From an uncultured Clostridia bacterium (GTDB lineage Bacteria; Bacillota; Clostridia; Oscillospirales; Oscillospiraceae): a stretch of DNA of 10,640 bases. Under the pieces are notes generated by a model, which searched no databases, was not told the DNA's origin, and saw only the letters and a list, made by a program, of their open reading frames with translations. How positions within the stretch are numbered: position 1 is the first letter of the stretch; each line of letters begins with the position of its first letter. Position numbers and translations under genes: made by a program. The DNA lies in NCBI GenBank assembly GCA_946184215.1, contig CAMHER010000057.1:1-10640 (forward strand), given 5' to 3'. Of this stretch, positions 1 through 7,448 are shown piece by piece.

Positions 1-700
1 CAAGAAACGCGCCGGGCTTGACCTGCCGGAAGGTCTCTTTGTTCAGCATGTGATAAGTCTCGTCGGTCAGTGCGATGGTGAGGATGATAAAGTCTGACTG
101 CCGCAGCAGCGGCTCAATGGTATCGCCGTTTTTGCCGGAGAGCTTTTGGTCGATGTAGTCCAGCCCCTGAATGGGCGAACGGTTATAGGCGATGATCTTC
201 ATGCCGAAGGCGTGCAGACGCTCGGCCAGAAGGCGGCCGTTGTTGCCCATGCCGATGATGCCCGCCGTGCGTCCGTAGAGGCCGCGCCAGCTCTCGCTGC
301 CCTCCACGCCCCACTGCGCCTTTTCCTGGGCGGCCAGCAGCTCTTTCGTGTGATAGCAGCCCTGGAACATGAAATAGACGGCGTGCTCGGCCAGCACCGG
401 GGCGCTGCGCCCCGCCGCGCCGGTCACGGGGATGCCGCGGGCAAAGACCTCCGGCCGGGCGGAGCCGTTGAGCCCCGCATGGTCGCACTGGATCCATTTG
501 AGGCTGTTTTCTCCCAGCAGGCAGGGATCCACGTCGCCCATCACGATGGCCACGTCCGCGTCCCTGACTTCTTCGGTCAGCCTCTCTTTATCGTAAAAAT
601 CCACATAGACAAATTCAGCATCCGGGAACACCCGGCGCAGGTCGTGCATGTTCTGCTTATTATACCAGACCGTGGTCACCACTTTGTTGATCTTCGGCAT
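1..700 (-). CDS. D-isomer-specific 2-hydroxyacid dehydrogenase, partial (N-terminal 233 residues)
   Basis: The protein begins MPKINKVVTT at position 700 and reads off the left edge of the window, so the C-terminus is missing. The start is supported by GGGAGGA eight bases upstream. After a divergent N-terminal substrate-domain segment come LAEHAVYFMF (about residues 103-112) and a Rossmann motif GIIGMGNNGR (about 147-156, glycines 150, 152 and 155). The segment SDFIILTIALTDET (about 202-215) and KPGAF near 229-232 are typical of the family's NAD-binding domain. Family members reduce 2-keto acids to D-2-hydroxyacids, or the reverse, in the cytoplasm. The second strand ends in YNRSP, where NAD-preferring members carry an acidic residue; the Arg hints at NADP(H), which is inference. 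The catalytic Arg, Glu and His lie beyond the window, so the substrate cannot be named. It is transcribed divergently from the GH3 operon. Confidence 0.9.
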   Translation of the reverse strand, partial: MPKINKVVTTVWYNKQNMHDLRRVFPDAEFVYVDFYDKERLTEEVRDADVAIVMGDVDPCLLGENSLKWIQCDHAGLNGSARPEVFARGIPVTGAAGRSAPVLAEHAVYFMFQGCYHTKELLAAQEKAQWGVEGSESWRGLYGRTAGIIGMGNNGRLLAERLHAFGMKIIAYNRSPIQGLDYIDQKLSGKNGDTIEPLLRQSDFIILTIALTDETYHMLNKETFRQVKPGAFL

Positions 701-733
701 TTACGATTCCTCCCGCGGTATTTTACAGTTCCC

Positions 734-762
734 ATTATGGCAGAGACCCAGCGGCTTGCCCA
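734..762 (-). promoter_or_regulatory. Candidate promoter of the dehydrogenase gene
   Basis: On the minus strand TGGGCA (757-762) and CATAAT (734-739) are separated by 17 bases, matching 4 of 6 and 5 of 6 positions of the sigma-70 consensus. It lies 34 bases upstream of the minus-strand start codon at 700. Assignment is from consensus match only. Confidence 0.4.
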
Positions 763-975
763 TACGCAGATTTGCTTTTTTGTTATGAAATTTGCTGACT
801 TCTCAGTTTGATGACGGCGGGACAGGAGGGAAATAAAGAGAAACAGCAGCGGCAATCAAAACTAAAATAAGAACTGTATGGCAAATTTAGACATATGCAA
901 GAGGACGGCATAGCAGTATAGTGTAAACAAGGATCCCGTATCCTGTCGAACTATGTGAGTCAGAAGATGAAACAG
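763..975. other. Divergent intergenic region, no strong signal
   Basis: This AT-richer stretch lies between the divergent dehydrogenase and GH3 genes and must hold the GH3 operon promoter. TAAAAT (863-868) and TATAGT (917-922) are possible -10 boxes, but neither has a convincing -35 at 16-18 bases. TAGACA (888-893) is 23 bases from TATAGT, which is too far. A 19-codon ATG frame at 811 lacks a ribosome binding site. No repeat or terminator was seen. Confidence 0.4.
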
Positions 976-992
976 AAGGAGAGAATGAGACT

Positions 993-3900
993 ATGCAGAA
1001 GAAGACAAGCCATGTGTTTCGCGGCGTTGCCAGCATTTTCCTCGCGCTGCTGATGCTCTTCAGCATCGCCTTCTCCGTTGCCAACAGCTGGGAGGGCAAG
1101 GTCAATGAGCTGCTTGGCACCGAAACGGCCACGATCACGCGAAGCACCGACCCCGCGGACTATCCGTTTCAGTCCGACTTTTCCTCGGCTTCGGAACTTG
1201 TGGAAGCGGAGATCGCCTATGCCACGCGCCTGCAGGCTGAAGGCAGCGTAGCCCTGAAGGGCATGCCCGCCATCGACGGCGAGCGTGTGACCCTGTTCGG
1301 AATGCGCAGCAACAATCTGCAGTACGGCGGCTCCATGGGCGAGCTGATCGACCCCAGCAATGTGGTTCCTTTGGCGCAGGCGCTTGAGGACCGCGGCTTT
1401 GCCGTGAATCCCGACTATGTCCAGTTCTATAAGGACATGGAAGCCGACTATGCTCCTGTCAAGGCCTCCGGCGGCAACGTGGTCAGCGACTACGACGGAC
1501 AGGGCGCCAAGATCGGCGAGGTGCCTGTGAGCGTGTACGACGCGGGCAGGATCGGCGACTACAAAGACGCCGCCGTGATCGTTCTCGGCCGTGACGCGGG
1601 CGAGAGCTGCTGCTTCTACCCCGGCGCCAACGGGATCCTGGAGCCGGAGGAGTTCACACAGAGCCCCACCGGCAACGTGTTTTCCCTCACCAACGACGAG
1701 CGTGACCTTGTCAACTGGGTGAAGGAGCAGGACTTCGGAAAGATCGTTGTGCTGATCAACACCGGCACCAGCATGGAGATCGAGGAGCTCAAGCAGGACG
1801 ATGCCATCGACAGCATCCTCTGGATCGGCAACCCCGGCGCCTATGGCACCTATGGGATCGCCGACCTGCTGAAGGGCAACTCGCTTCCCTCCGGCCATCT
1901 GCCGGATACCTGGGCGGTCAACTCCGCGCTCTCTCCGGCGGCACAGAACCTGGGCATCTATGTGTTTGCCAATGCGGATGAGATCGAGACGACCACCACC
2001 AACGCCCTGCGCTCCGACTGGTACCTGGTGGAGCTGGAGGGCATCTACACCGGCTACAAATACTATGAGACCCGTTATTTTGACGCCGTGATGGAGCAGG
2101 GCAATGCCGCCAAGGCTGCCAAGGGGCAGTCTGTGAACGGCACGAGCTGGGACTATGACGGCGAAGTGAGCTTCCCCTTCGGCTTCGGCCTGGAGGGCTC
2201 CAGCTTTACAGAAGAGATCACGGATACGCAGATCGACTGGAGCGGCGAGACGGAATCCACGGTGACGGTGAAGGTCACCAACATCGGCGACACCGCCGCC
2301 AAGCACGCGGTGCAGCTCTATGTGTCCGTTCCCTACACGGAAAAGGACCGGAACGAAAAGATCGAAAAGGCGGCCATCCAGCTCGTGGGCTATGCCAAGA
2401 CCGGCGAGGCCAGGGAGCAGAGCTTTGCGGATGTGGAGCTGCTGCAGCCCGGCGAGAGCGAGGATGTGGTCATTTCCTTCAACGCGCGGGATCTGTACAG
2501 CTATGACCGCGGTTACAGCCATGACGGCGTCTGCGGCGCGTGGCTGCTGGAGGCCGGAGAATACACCTTCGCCACCGGCAACGGGGCGCATGAGGCGGTC
2601 AACGCGGTGCTGCGGGAGATGGGCAAGGATGTGGAGTGCAGCGGCGACGCTGTTGTGGAGAAGGTCTCCATGGACAGCTACCTCACCGAGTCCAACGGAA
2701 CCGTCATTCAGAACCGCATGGACATGGCGGACCTGAACAATACCGGCACCATGAGCGTGAGCTACCTCAGCCGCAGCGACTGGTTCAACACCTTCCCCAA
2801 GAGCGTGACCGGTCTCAAGGCCACCGAGGAGATGATCTTCATGCTCCGCAACGCCACCTACAACCAGGAGCTGGAGCAGAGCCTGTACACCGGCCCGGAC
2901 AGCTTTGTTTATGGCAAGGACAACGGCATCCGCGCCGTTGAGCTGCGGGGCCTTGCATATGACGATCCCAAGTTTGAGCAGGCCCTGGAGCAGCTGAGCC
3001 TGCAGGATTTCATCAACCAGTACATCGCTTACCTTGAAGAGATCGAAGAGCTGGCCATGCCCATCGAGTCCCGCGCGGACTCGCCCCTGGGTCTGATCGC
3101 CACCCTCGGCCAGCGCACCAAGGGCACGATCTACGAGGTTGCGGATGACGACGCTGCCTACAAGCGCCACACGGACGTCTATCCCGGCGGCCCGGTGGTG
3201 GCCGCCTCCTTCTCCCCCCTGCTGCAGCGGGAAGAAGGAAGAATGGTTGCCAACGACGGCCTCTGGGCGGGCTACAATACCTGGTTCGGCCCCGGCATGA
3301 ACCTGCACCGCACGCCCTATAACGGCCGTAATGTGGGCTATTATTCCGAAGACCCCGTGCTCTGCGGCAAGACCGGCGCCTATGTGAACGAAATGCTCAA
3401 TCAATATGGCATGGTCACCAATGTCAAGCACTTCGCCTTCAACGACCAGGAGACCAACCGCGACGGCCTGGCGGTGTTCCTCAACGAGCAGGCTGCCCGT
3501 GAAAATGAGCTCCGCGGCTTCCAGATCGGCATCCGCGACGGCGGTATCACCGGCCTGATGAGCGCCTTCAACCGCATCGGCTGCACCCATGTGGCGGCGT
3601 CCAAGGACCTGATGAACGGTATCCTCCGGGGCGAGTGGGGCTGGAATGGCTTCATGATGACCGACTCTGTCAAATCCTCCTCCTACTTCCTGCCCCGGGA
3701 GTGCGCGGTGGCCGGAAACGACCAGATGCTGGGCGGCTCCAACAACGCCAAGGTCTGGAACTTGAGCGAGGCCGAGGTGGAGAAGGACGTGGTGCTGCAG
3801 AATGCCCTGCGCGAGAGCTATCACAGAAAGCTCTTCGTCTATGTCAACAGCGCGCTGCTCAACGGCATCGACGCGGAAGCCTCCGCCGGCCGGGGACAGG

Positions 3901-4007
3901 TCTGGTGGAAGACCGCGTTTGAGGCGGCGGTCATTGCAAGCGCGGTTGGCTTTGCCGCATTCACCTGCTTGTTTGTTGTCAAAAACCGCAAGGAAAGGAG
4001 CATGTAA
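993..4007 (+). CDS. Membrane-anchored glycoside hydrolase family 3 enzyme, permuted domain order
   Basis: This 1004-residue GH3 hydrolase is probably a beta-glycosidase acting outside the cell. An AAGGAGAG site precedes the start by nine bases. Residues 11-30 are a hydrophobic signal or anchor. The alpha/beta-sandwich domain comes first (about 95-400), ending with IYTGYKYYETR (351-361) and FPFGFGL (394-400). A fibronectin-III-like domain follows (about 418-530). The catalytic TIM barrel comes last (about 650-930), the reverse of the usual GH3 order; this inversion is known from Ruminococcus albus and Butyrivibrio beta-glucosidases. Visible active-site residues are D696 in DSPLGL (-1 subsite), R773 and R779 in the HRTPYNGRN stretch, K812-H813 in KHFAFNDQETNR, and the nucleophile D891 in GFMMTDSV. 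Residues 978-996 form a second membrane helix followed by KNRKERSM, implying an inside C-terminus and an outside catalytic body. D891 is followed by Ser rather than the common Trp. The true substrate is not readable from sequence. Confidence 0.93.
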   Translation: MQKKTSHVFRGVASIFLALLMLFSIAFSVANSWEGKVNELLGTETATITRSTDPADYPFQSDFSSASELVEAEIAYATRLQAEGSVALKGMPAIDGERVTLFGMRSNNLQYGGSMGELIDPSNVVPLAQALEDRGFAVNPDYVQFYKDMEADYAPVKASGGNVVSDYDGQGAKIGEVPVSVYDAGRIGDYKDAAVIVLGRDAGESCCFYPGANGILEPEEFTQSPTGNVFSLTNDERDLVNWVKEQDFGKIVVLINTGTSMEIEELKQDDAIDSILWIGNPGAYGTYGIADLLKGNSLPSGHLPDTWAVNSALSPAAQNLGIYVFANADEIETTTTNALRSDWYLVELEGIYTGYKYYETRYFDAVMEQGNAAKAAKGQSVNGTSWDYDGEVSFPFGFGLEGSSFTEEITDTQIDWSGETESTVTVKVTNIGDTAAKHAVQLYVSVPYTEKDRNEKIEKAAIQLVGYAKTGEAREQSFADVELLQPGESEDVVISFNARDLYSYDRGYSHDGVCGAWLLEAGEYTFATGNGAHEAVNAVLREMGKDVECSGDAVVEKVSMDSYLTESNGTVIQNRMDMADLNNTGTMSVSYLSRSDWFNTFPKSVTGLKATEEMIFMLRNATYNQELEQSLYTGPDSFVYGKDNGIRAVELRGLAYDDPKFEQALEQLSLQDFINQYIAYLEEIEELAMPIESRADSPLGLIATLGQRTKGTIYEVADDDAAYKRHTDVYPGGPVVAASFSPLLQREEGRMVANDGLWAGYNTWFGPGMNLHRTPYNGRNVGYYSEDPVLCGKTGAYVNEMLNQYGMVTNVKHFAFNDQETNRDGLAVFLNEQAARENELRGFQIGIRDGGITGLMSAFNRIGCTHVAASKDLMNGILRGEWGWNGFMMTDSVKSSSYFLPRECAVAGNDQMLGGSNNAKVWNLSEAEVEKDVVLQNALRESYHRKLFVYVNSALLNGIDAEASAGRGQVWWKTAFEAAVIASAVGFAAFTCLFVVKNRKERSM

Positions 4008-4009
4008 TC

Positions 4010-6709
4010 ATGGCCAACGCAAGAAATGCCAAGGGTGCCGGAATGCACCTGACCACCGGCCTGATCAGCTGCGCGCTGACGCTGCTCGGCGGTGTGCTGT
4101 ATTATCTCAGTCACAAAACAAACTATTATATCCTGGGCCAGATGAACTCCGGCCTGATCCTGGCTCTGATCGGCTGCGCGCTTGTGGTGGAGATTGCCGC
4201 GCTGCTGCTGGTCCGTAAATTCCCCAAGGCGCTCTGGACCCAGTTCCTGACCTTCGGGGTCACCGCGCTGCTTGTGGCCTCCGCCATGCTCATCGTCGGT
4301 GACCGTGTGGAAGGCATCGGGAACTGCATCCTCACCGACTATGACTCCGGGCACGGCGGAGAAGAGGCCATCTACATGTCACTCATCGGTGCGGCGAGCC
4401 TGCTGGCCGCAACGGTTTACAACATCATCGGATCCTTCTCCAGAGATGGCAACGCCCCTGCGGGAACCGGCAAAAAGATGGGGCTCATTGTAAGCGCCTG
4501 CGCGATCGGCCTTGCCGCCATCGTCGCCGCCGTCATGCTCACCGGTGCGGGCAGCCCCAAATCCTCCGCCGCCGGCACAGGAGACTTGGTCAGCGGAACC
4601 TATACCGTCAGTTTTAACCAGGAAAATGGAAACATCGATTCCATGCCGGATTATCAGTTCCTGTCCGCCGATATGGCCTCGCTGCTGAAATACGACTCCC
4701 GCTCCTATATCGACATCACCTTGAAGCTGGATGGTAAAGGCGAATACTCTCTGGTCTCGGACTACTATGTGTTTGAGGCCGGCAAGCGGGCGGAGATCGG
4801 TGATCCCAGCGGCCTGGGCCTTGTCTACCGCACTACCTCCGAGGGCAGCTATTCCATGAATGAAAACGGCAGCCCTGTCACTTCGACCCCCACTCATGTG
4901 CTCTTTGAGCTTGCCACCGACACCTATTCCGAGCAGATGAAGCAGCTCATGAACATTGACCTCAACGGAGGCGACGCCGACGGCACCTACGACAGCGCCG
5001 AGTACCCCGCCCTGTTCGACTACATCCCGGAAACCACCTGGGCGCTGGGCGACGGCGTGATCCTCAGCTATGGCAAGGGCGCTCTCAGCGGCACCTTCAC
5101 CGTGAGCTTCAATCAGGAGAGCGGGAACATCGAATCCATGCCCAGCTACCAGTTCCTGTCCGCCGATATGTCTTCGCTGCTGAAATACGACTCCCGCTCC
5201 TATATCGACATCAGCCTGACCCTGGACGGCACCGACGCCTATTCCCTGGTCTCCGACTACTATGTCTTCGAGGCCGGCAAGCGCGCCGAGATCGGCGATC
5301 CCAGCGGTCTGGGCCTGGTTTACCGCACCACCGCCGAGGGCAGCTACGTCCAGAACGAGGACGGCACCGTTACCACCGCGCCTGCCGCCCACGTGTTTTT
5401 TGAACTGCACACCGACACCTATTCCGAGCAGATGAAGCAGCTCATGGCGCTGGATCTGAACGGCAGCGACGCCGACGGCGATTACGATAGCGCCGACGTC
5501 CCCTCGCTCCTCGATTTTGTGCCCGAGACCGTTTGGACCCTCTCCGGCTCCGAGATCGTCAGCTACTTGGATCCCAACGCCGAGGAAGAGGAGGCCGAGG
5601 AGGAAGAACCCGCGGCTCCCGCCGGCGAGAGCGTCACCATCACCAGCGACGACGGCGCCACCACCATGACCTTCAACCCCGACGGCACTTACCGCTTCTT
5701 CTTCGAGTCCTACAGCATCGAGGATCTGGGCACCTATTCCTATGAGGGCGGCGTGCTGAGCGTCACCAACCCCAACGGCGACATCTTCACCGCCGAGGGC
5801 GATCCCATGGCCCTGCACTACGTCTGCGCTGTCTCCGATCAGGTCACGGGCGACTTCACCATCCCGGCCAATACCTTCGACTTTGCCGCCGCTCCCTCCG
5901 GCGAGAGCGTCACCATCACCAGCGACGACGGCGCCACCACCATGACCTTCAACCCCGACGGCACTTACCGCTTCTTCTTCGAGTCCTACAGCATCGAGGA
6001 TCTGGGCACCTATACCTATGAAGGCGGCGTGCTGAGCGTCACCAATCCCAACGGCGACACCTTCACCGCCGAGGGCGATCCCATGGCCCTGCACTATGTC
6101 TGCGCTGTCTCCGACCAGGTGACGGGCGACTTCAGCATCGATCCTGCTCTGCTGGGCGGCGGCGCCCCTGCCGGGGAGGAGCTCGTCTCCGCCACGGTCC
6201 CCTCTGTGGACCAGGCCACGACCATGACCTTCTTCTCCGACGGCCGCTATGTCTTTGAGTTCGGCTCCTACGGCATTGTGGACGAGGGCACTTATGTCTT
6301 CGCCGACGGCGTCCTGACCCTCACGGACGCAAACGGCAAGGAAACCAAGGCTGAGGGCGACCCCATCGAGCTGCACTATGCCTACAGCATGTCCGACCAG
6401 CTCACCGGCGACTTCACGGTGCCCGCCGAGCTCTTCGCCTTCGAAAAGGAGGGGATGACCGTCTATTCCAACGACCTGGGCACCACCATCAGCTTCCTTC
6501 CCGACGGAGGCTACCGTTTTGAGTTTGCCTCCTACAGCATTGTGGACGAGGGCACGTATGTCTTTGCCGAGGGCGTTCTGAAACTGACGGATGCAAACGG
6601 CAAGGAAACCAGGGCCGAAGGAGACCCTGTTGCGCTGCACTATGCCTACAGCGCATCCGATCAGCTCACCGGGGATTACACCATTCCTGCGTCGCTGTTC
6701 GCGGCTTAA
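4010..6709 (+). CDS. Five-helix membrane protein with tandem extracellular beta-rich repeats
   Basis: This 899-residue protein is of unknown function. The start follows AAAGGAG by nine bases and lies two bases after the GH3 stop, so translation is probably coupled. Five hydrophobic helices are visible at about 13-34, 45-67, 75-97, 120-141 and 155-178. The rest is soluble and probably outside. It holds two A repeats (195-354 and 360-519) sharing SGTYTVSFNQE-like starts, LLKYDSRSYID, VSDYYVFEAGKRAEIGDPSG and YSEQMKQLM. Each ends near an acidic loop, DLNGGDADG or DLNGSDADG, that resembles a calcium-binding loop (inference). A Glu-rich linker (525-533) follows. Four B repeats (539-619, 631-711, 723-805, 814-893) each show TMTFxxDGxYxF, then GTYxYxxGVLxxT, like small lipocalin-type beta-barrel modules. 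No catalytic motif is recognised. Binding, scaffolding or sensing roles beside the GH3 enzyme are all possible. B1 and B2 are nearly identical in DNA, pointing to recent duplication. Confidence 0.85.
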   Translation: MANARNAKGAGMHLTTGLISCALTLLGGVLYYLSHKTNYYILGQMNSGLILALIGCALVVEIAALLLVRKFPKALWTQFLTFGVTALLVASAMLIVGDRVEGIGNCILTDYDSGHGGEEAIYMSLIGAASLLAATVYNIIGSFSRDGNAPAGTGKKMGLIVSACAIGLAAIVAAVMLTGAGSPKSSAAGTGDLVSGTYTVSFNQENGNIDSMPDYQFLSADMASLLKYDSRSYIDITLKLDGKGEYSLVSDYYVFEAGKRAEIGDPSGLGLVYRTTSEGSYSMNENGSPVTSTPTHVLFELATDTYSEQMKQLMNIDLNGGDADGTYDSAEYPALFDYIPETTWALGDGVILSYGKGALSGTFTVSFNQESGNIESMPSYQFLSADMSSLLKYDSRSYIDISLTLDGTDAYSLVSDYYVFEAGKRAEIGDPSGLGLVYRTTAEGSYVQNEDGTVTTAPAAHVFFELHTDTYSEQMKQLMALDLNGSDADGDYDSADVPSLLDFVPETVWTLSGSEIVSYLDPNAEEEEAEEEEPAAPAGESVTITSDDGATTMTFNPDGTYRFFFESYSIEDLGTYSYEGGVLSVTNPNGDIFTAEGDPMALHYVCAVSDQVTGDFTIPANTFDFAAAPSGESVTITSDDGATTMTFNPDGTYRFFFESYSIEDLGTYTYEGGVLSVTNPNGDTFTAEGDPMALHYVCAVSDQVTGDFSIDPALLGGGAPAGEELVSATVPSVDQATTMTFFSDGRYVFEFGSYGIVDEGTYVFADGVLTLTDANGKETKAEGDPIELHYAYSMSDQLTGDFTVPAELFAFEKEGMTVYSNDLGTTISFLPDGGYRFEFASYSIVDEGTYVFAEGVLKLTDANGKETRAEGDPVALHYAYSASDQLTGDYTIPASLFAA
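4592..5566 (+). repeat. A repeats: two tandem 480-bp coding repeats
   Basis: A1 (4592-5071) and A2 (5087-5566) are offset by 495 bases and encode about 160 residues each. A perfect 40-base match joins 4679-4718 with 5174-5213. The encoded copies are most alike in their first two thirds and diverge after GSY. Confidence 0.9.
5615..6134 (+). repeat. B1/B2: near-identical tandem coding repeats, 276-bp period
   Basis: B1 (5615-5858) and B2 (5891-6134) differ at 8 of 244 aligned bases by hand count, and more than 100 consecutive bases near their 5' ends are identical. Only three of the eight differences change the residue (Ala/Ser, Ser/Thr, Ile/Thr). Each copy encodes one beta-rich module, with a single cysteine at C606 and C698. 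Confidence 0.92.
6176..6688 (+). repeat. B3/B4: second, more diverged pair of B modules
   Basis: B3 (6176-6424) and B4 (6449-6688) encode modules sharing SYxIVDEGTYVFAxGVLxLT, DANGKET and AEGDPxxLHYAYS. They resemble each other more than B1/B2, so the array is built as 2 + 2. Both lack the cysteine seen in B1 and B2. Confidence 0.85.
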
Positions 6710-6715
6710 GACAAT

Positions 6716-6745
6716 CAGGAGCTGACGGAAAACCGGCAGCTCCTG
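6716..6745 (+). other. Intra-operon stem-loop between the repeat protein and GtrA genes
   Basis: CAGGAGCTG (6716-6724) and CAGCTCCTG (6737-6745) form a perfect 9-bp stem. Inside it, after one A-G mismatch, CGG and CCG pair around an AAAA tetraloop. No T-run follows, so it is not a standard intrinsic terminator. It may stabilise the upstream mRNA end or mark a processing site. Confidence 0.7.
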
Positions 6746-6773
6746 AGCCTGCTTGATGAATCGAAAACCAACA

Positions 6774-6778
6774 GGGGG
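6774..6778 (+). promoter_or_regulatory. Ribosome binding site deciding the GtrA-like start
   Basis: GGGGG (in AGGGGG) lies eight bases before ATG 6787 but only two bases before the in-frame GTG at 6781. This favours ATG 6787. Confidence 0.65.
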
Positions 6779-6786
6779 CAGTGTCC

Positions 6787-7350
6787 ATGAATTTCTGGAA
6801 AAACTTTGAAGAGAAAAACCCCAAGCTTGCCAAGTGGGTCCGGGAAGGCGGCCTGTTTATCATTGTCAGCAATGTGATCACCGTGTTCAAGTACCTGATC
6901 CTGCAGTTTCTGCCAAAGCTGTTCAGCGCTCTGCCGGAGACGGACTTCGGCTGGCCTGCGATCCCCGTGCACTGGGAGATCGCCGGGCGCGCGGTGGACT
7001 TTCAGTGGAACGTGCTGGGCTATGACGCGGCCCACGGCGGCATGCGGTACTTCTTTGCCTATCTGATCGCCATGTTCATCGGCGAGGCGGCAAATTTCCC
7101 GCTGCAGAGGAATCTGGTTTTCCGCAGCAAGGGAAACATCTGGTATCAGATGCTGTGGTACTTTATCGCCTTTGTTATCATCACCTGCATCGTCAACTCC
7201 ATCAACTGCATCTGGGTGGCGGTTGGCGGCCTGTTCGTAAAGGACTGGGTGTACAACATCGTCACGGTGGTCCTCAACGGCGGCGTTTCCATGGTGATAT
7301 TCTTCTTTGTGAACAAGATCATCTTCCCCGAGGGCGAGGCCAAACAGTAA
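6787..7350 (+). CDS. GtrA-like family membrane protein
   Basis: The protein has 187 residues from ATG 6787; an in-frame GTG at 6781 is too close to the ribosome binding site. Four hydrophobic segments are visible at about 22-44, 88-106, 120-143 and 155-178. The motif GEAANFPLQRNLVF (about 99-112) matches the NxxxxRxxVF signature after a membrane helix in GtrA-like proteins (PF04138). An insert of about 40 residues between helices 1 and 2 (about 45-87) is longer than in minimal GtrA proteins. Family members act in the membrane and are linked to translocation of polyprenyl-phosphate sugars for cell-surface glycan modification. The gene lies 77 bases after the repeat protein on the same strand and probably shares its transcript. 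No glycosyltransferase partner is present in the window, so the substrate is unknown. Confidence 0.8.
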   Translation: MNFWKNFEEKNPKLAKWVREGGLFIIVSNVITVFKYLILQFLPKLFSALPETDFGWPAIPVHWEIAGRAVDFQWNVLGYDAAHGGMRYFFAYLIAMFIGEAANFPLQRNLVFRSKGNIWYQMLWYFIAFVIITCIVNSINCIWVAVGGLFVKDWVYNIVTVVLNGGVSMVIFFFVNKIIFPEGEAKQ

Positions 7351-7412
7351 TCCGGACCCGTCCAATGGCGGACGCGTGCCTTTCGCGCTCCACCGGCCCA
7401 ATACAGACTACG

Positions 7413-7448
7413 GAAGCAATATTGCAACAATAATTGCAATATTGCTTC
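7413..7448. promoter_or_regulatory. Twin palindrome, candidate operator
   Basis: Perfect 15-base arms (7413-7427 and 7434-7448) flank a 6-base CAATAA spacer. Each arm itself contains the perfect palindrome GCAATATTGC (7416-7425 and 7436-7445), so two dyads sit 20 bases apart, about two helical turns. It abuts the -35-like box at 7449 and lies upstream of the MATE-TetR pair. It lacks a following T-run, arguing against an intrinsic terminator. Binding by the TetR protein is inference. Confidence 0.55.

Noticed and set aside
146..811. A 221-codon plus-strand frame across the dehydrogenase
   Set aside because: It is antisense to a clear Rossmann-fold protein and has no domain signal.
811..870. 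A 19-codon ORF in the divergent intergenic region
   Set aside because: No ribosome binding site, no hydrophobic or conserved pattern, and highly basic or polar composition expected by chance.
960..3824. A 954-codon open frame on the minus strand, opposite the GH3 gene
   Set aside because: It lies wholly antisense to a gene with conserved catalytic motifs and is low-complexity (Gly, Ala, Val, His rich). It is explained by GC-biased third codon positions that avoid stops on the opposite strand.
4379..6640. A 753-codon minus-strand open frame opposite the repeat protein
   Set aside because: It mirrors the plus-strand repeats, has Gly/Ala/Val-rich low-complexity sequence and no recognisable domain. 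The plus-strand frame has membrane helices, a ribosome binding site and operon spacing.
7413..7448. Intrinsic terminator of the GtrA operon
   Set aside because: The stem is AT-rich and not followed by a T-run on either strand; an operator is a better fit.
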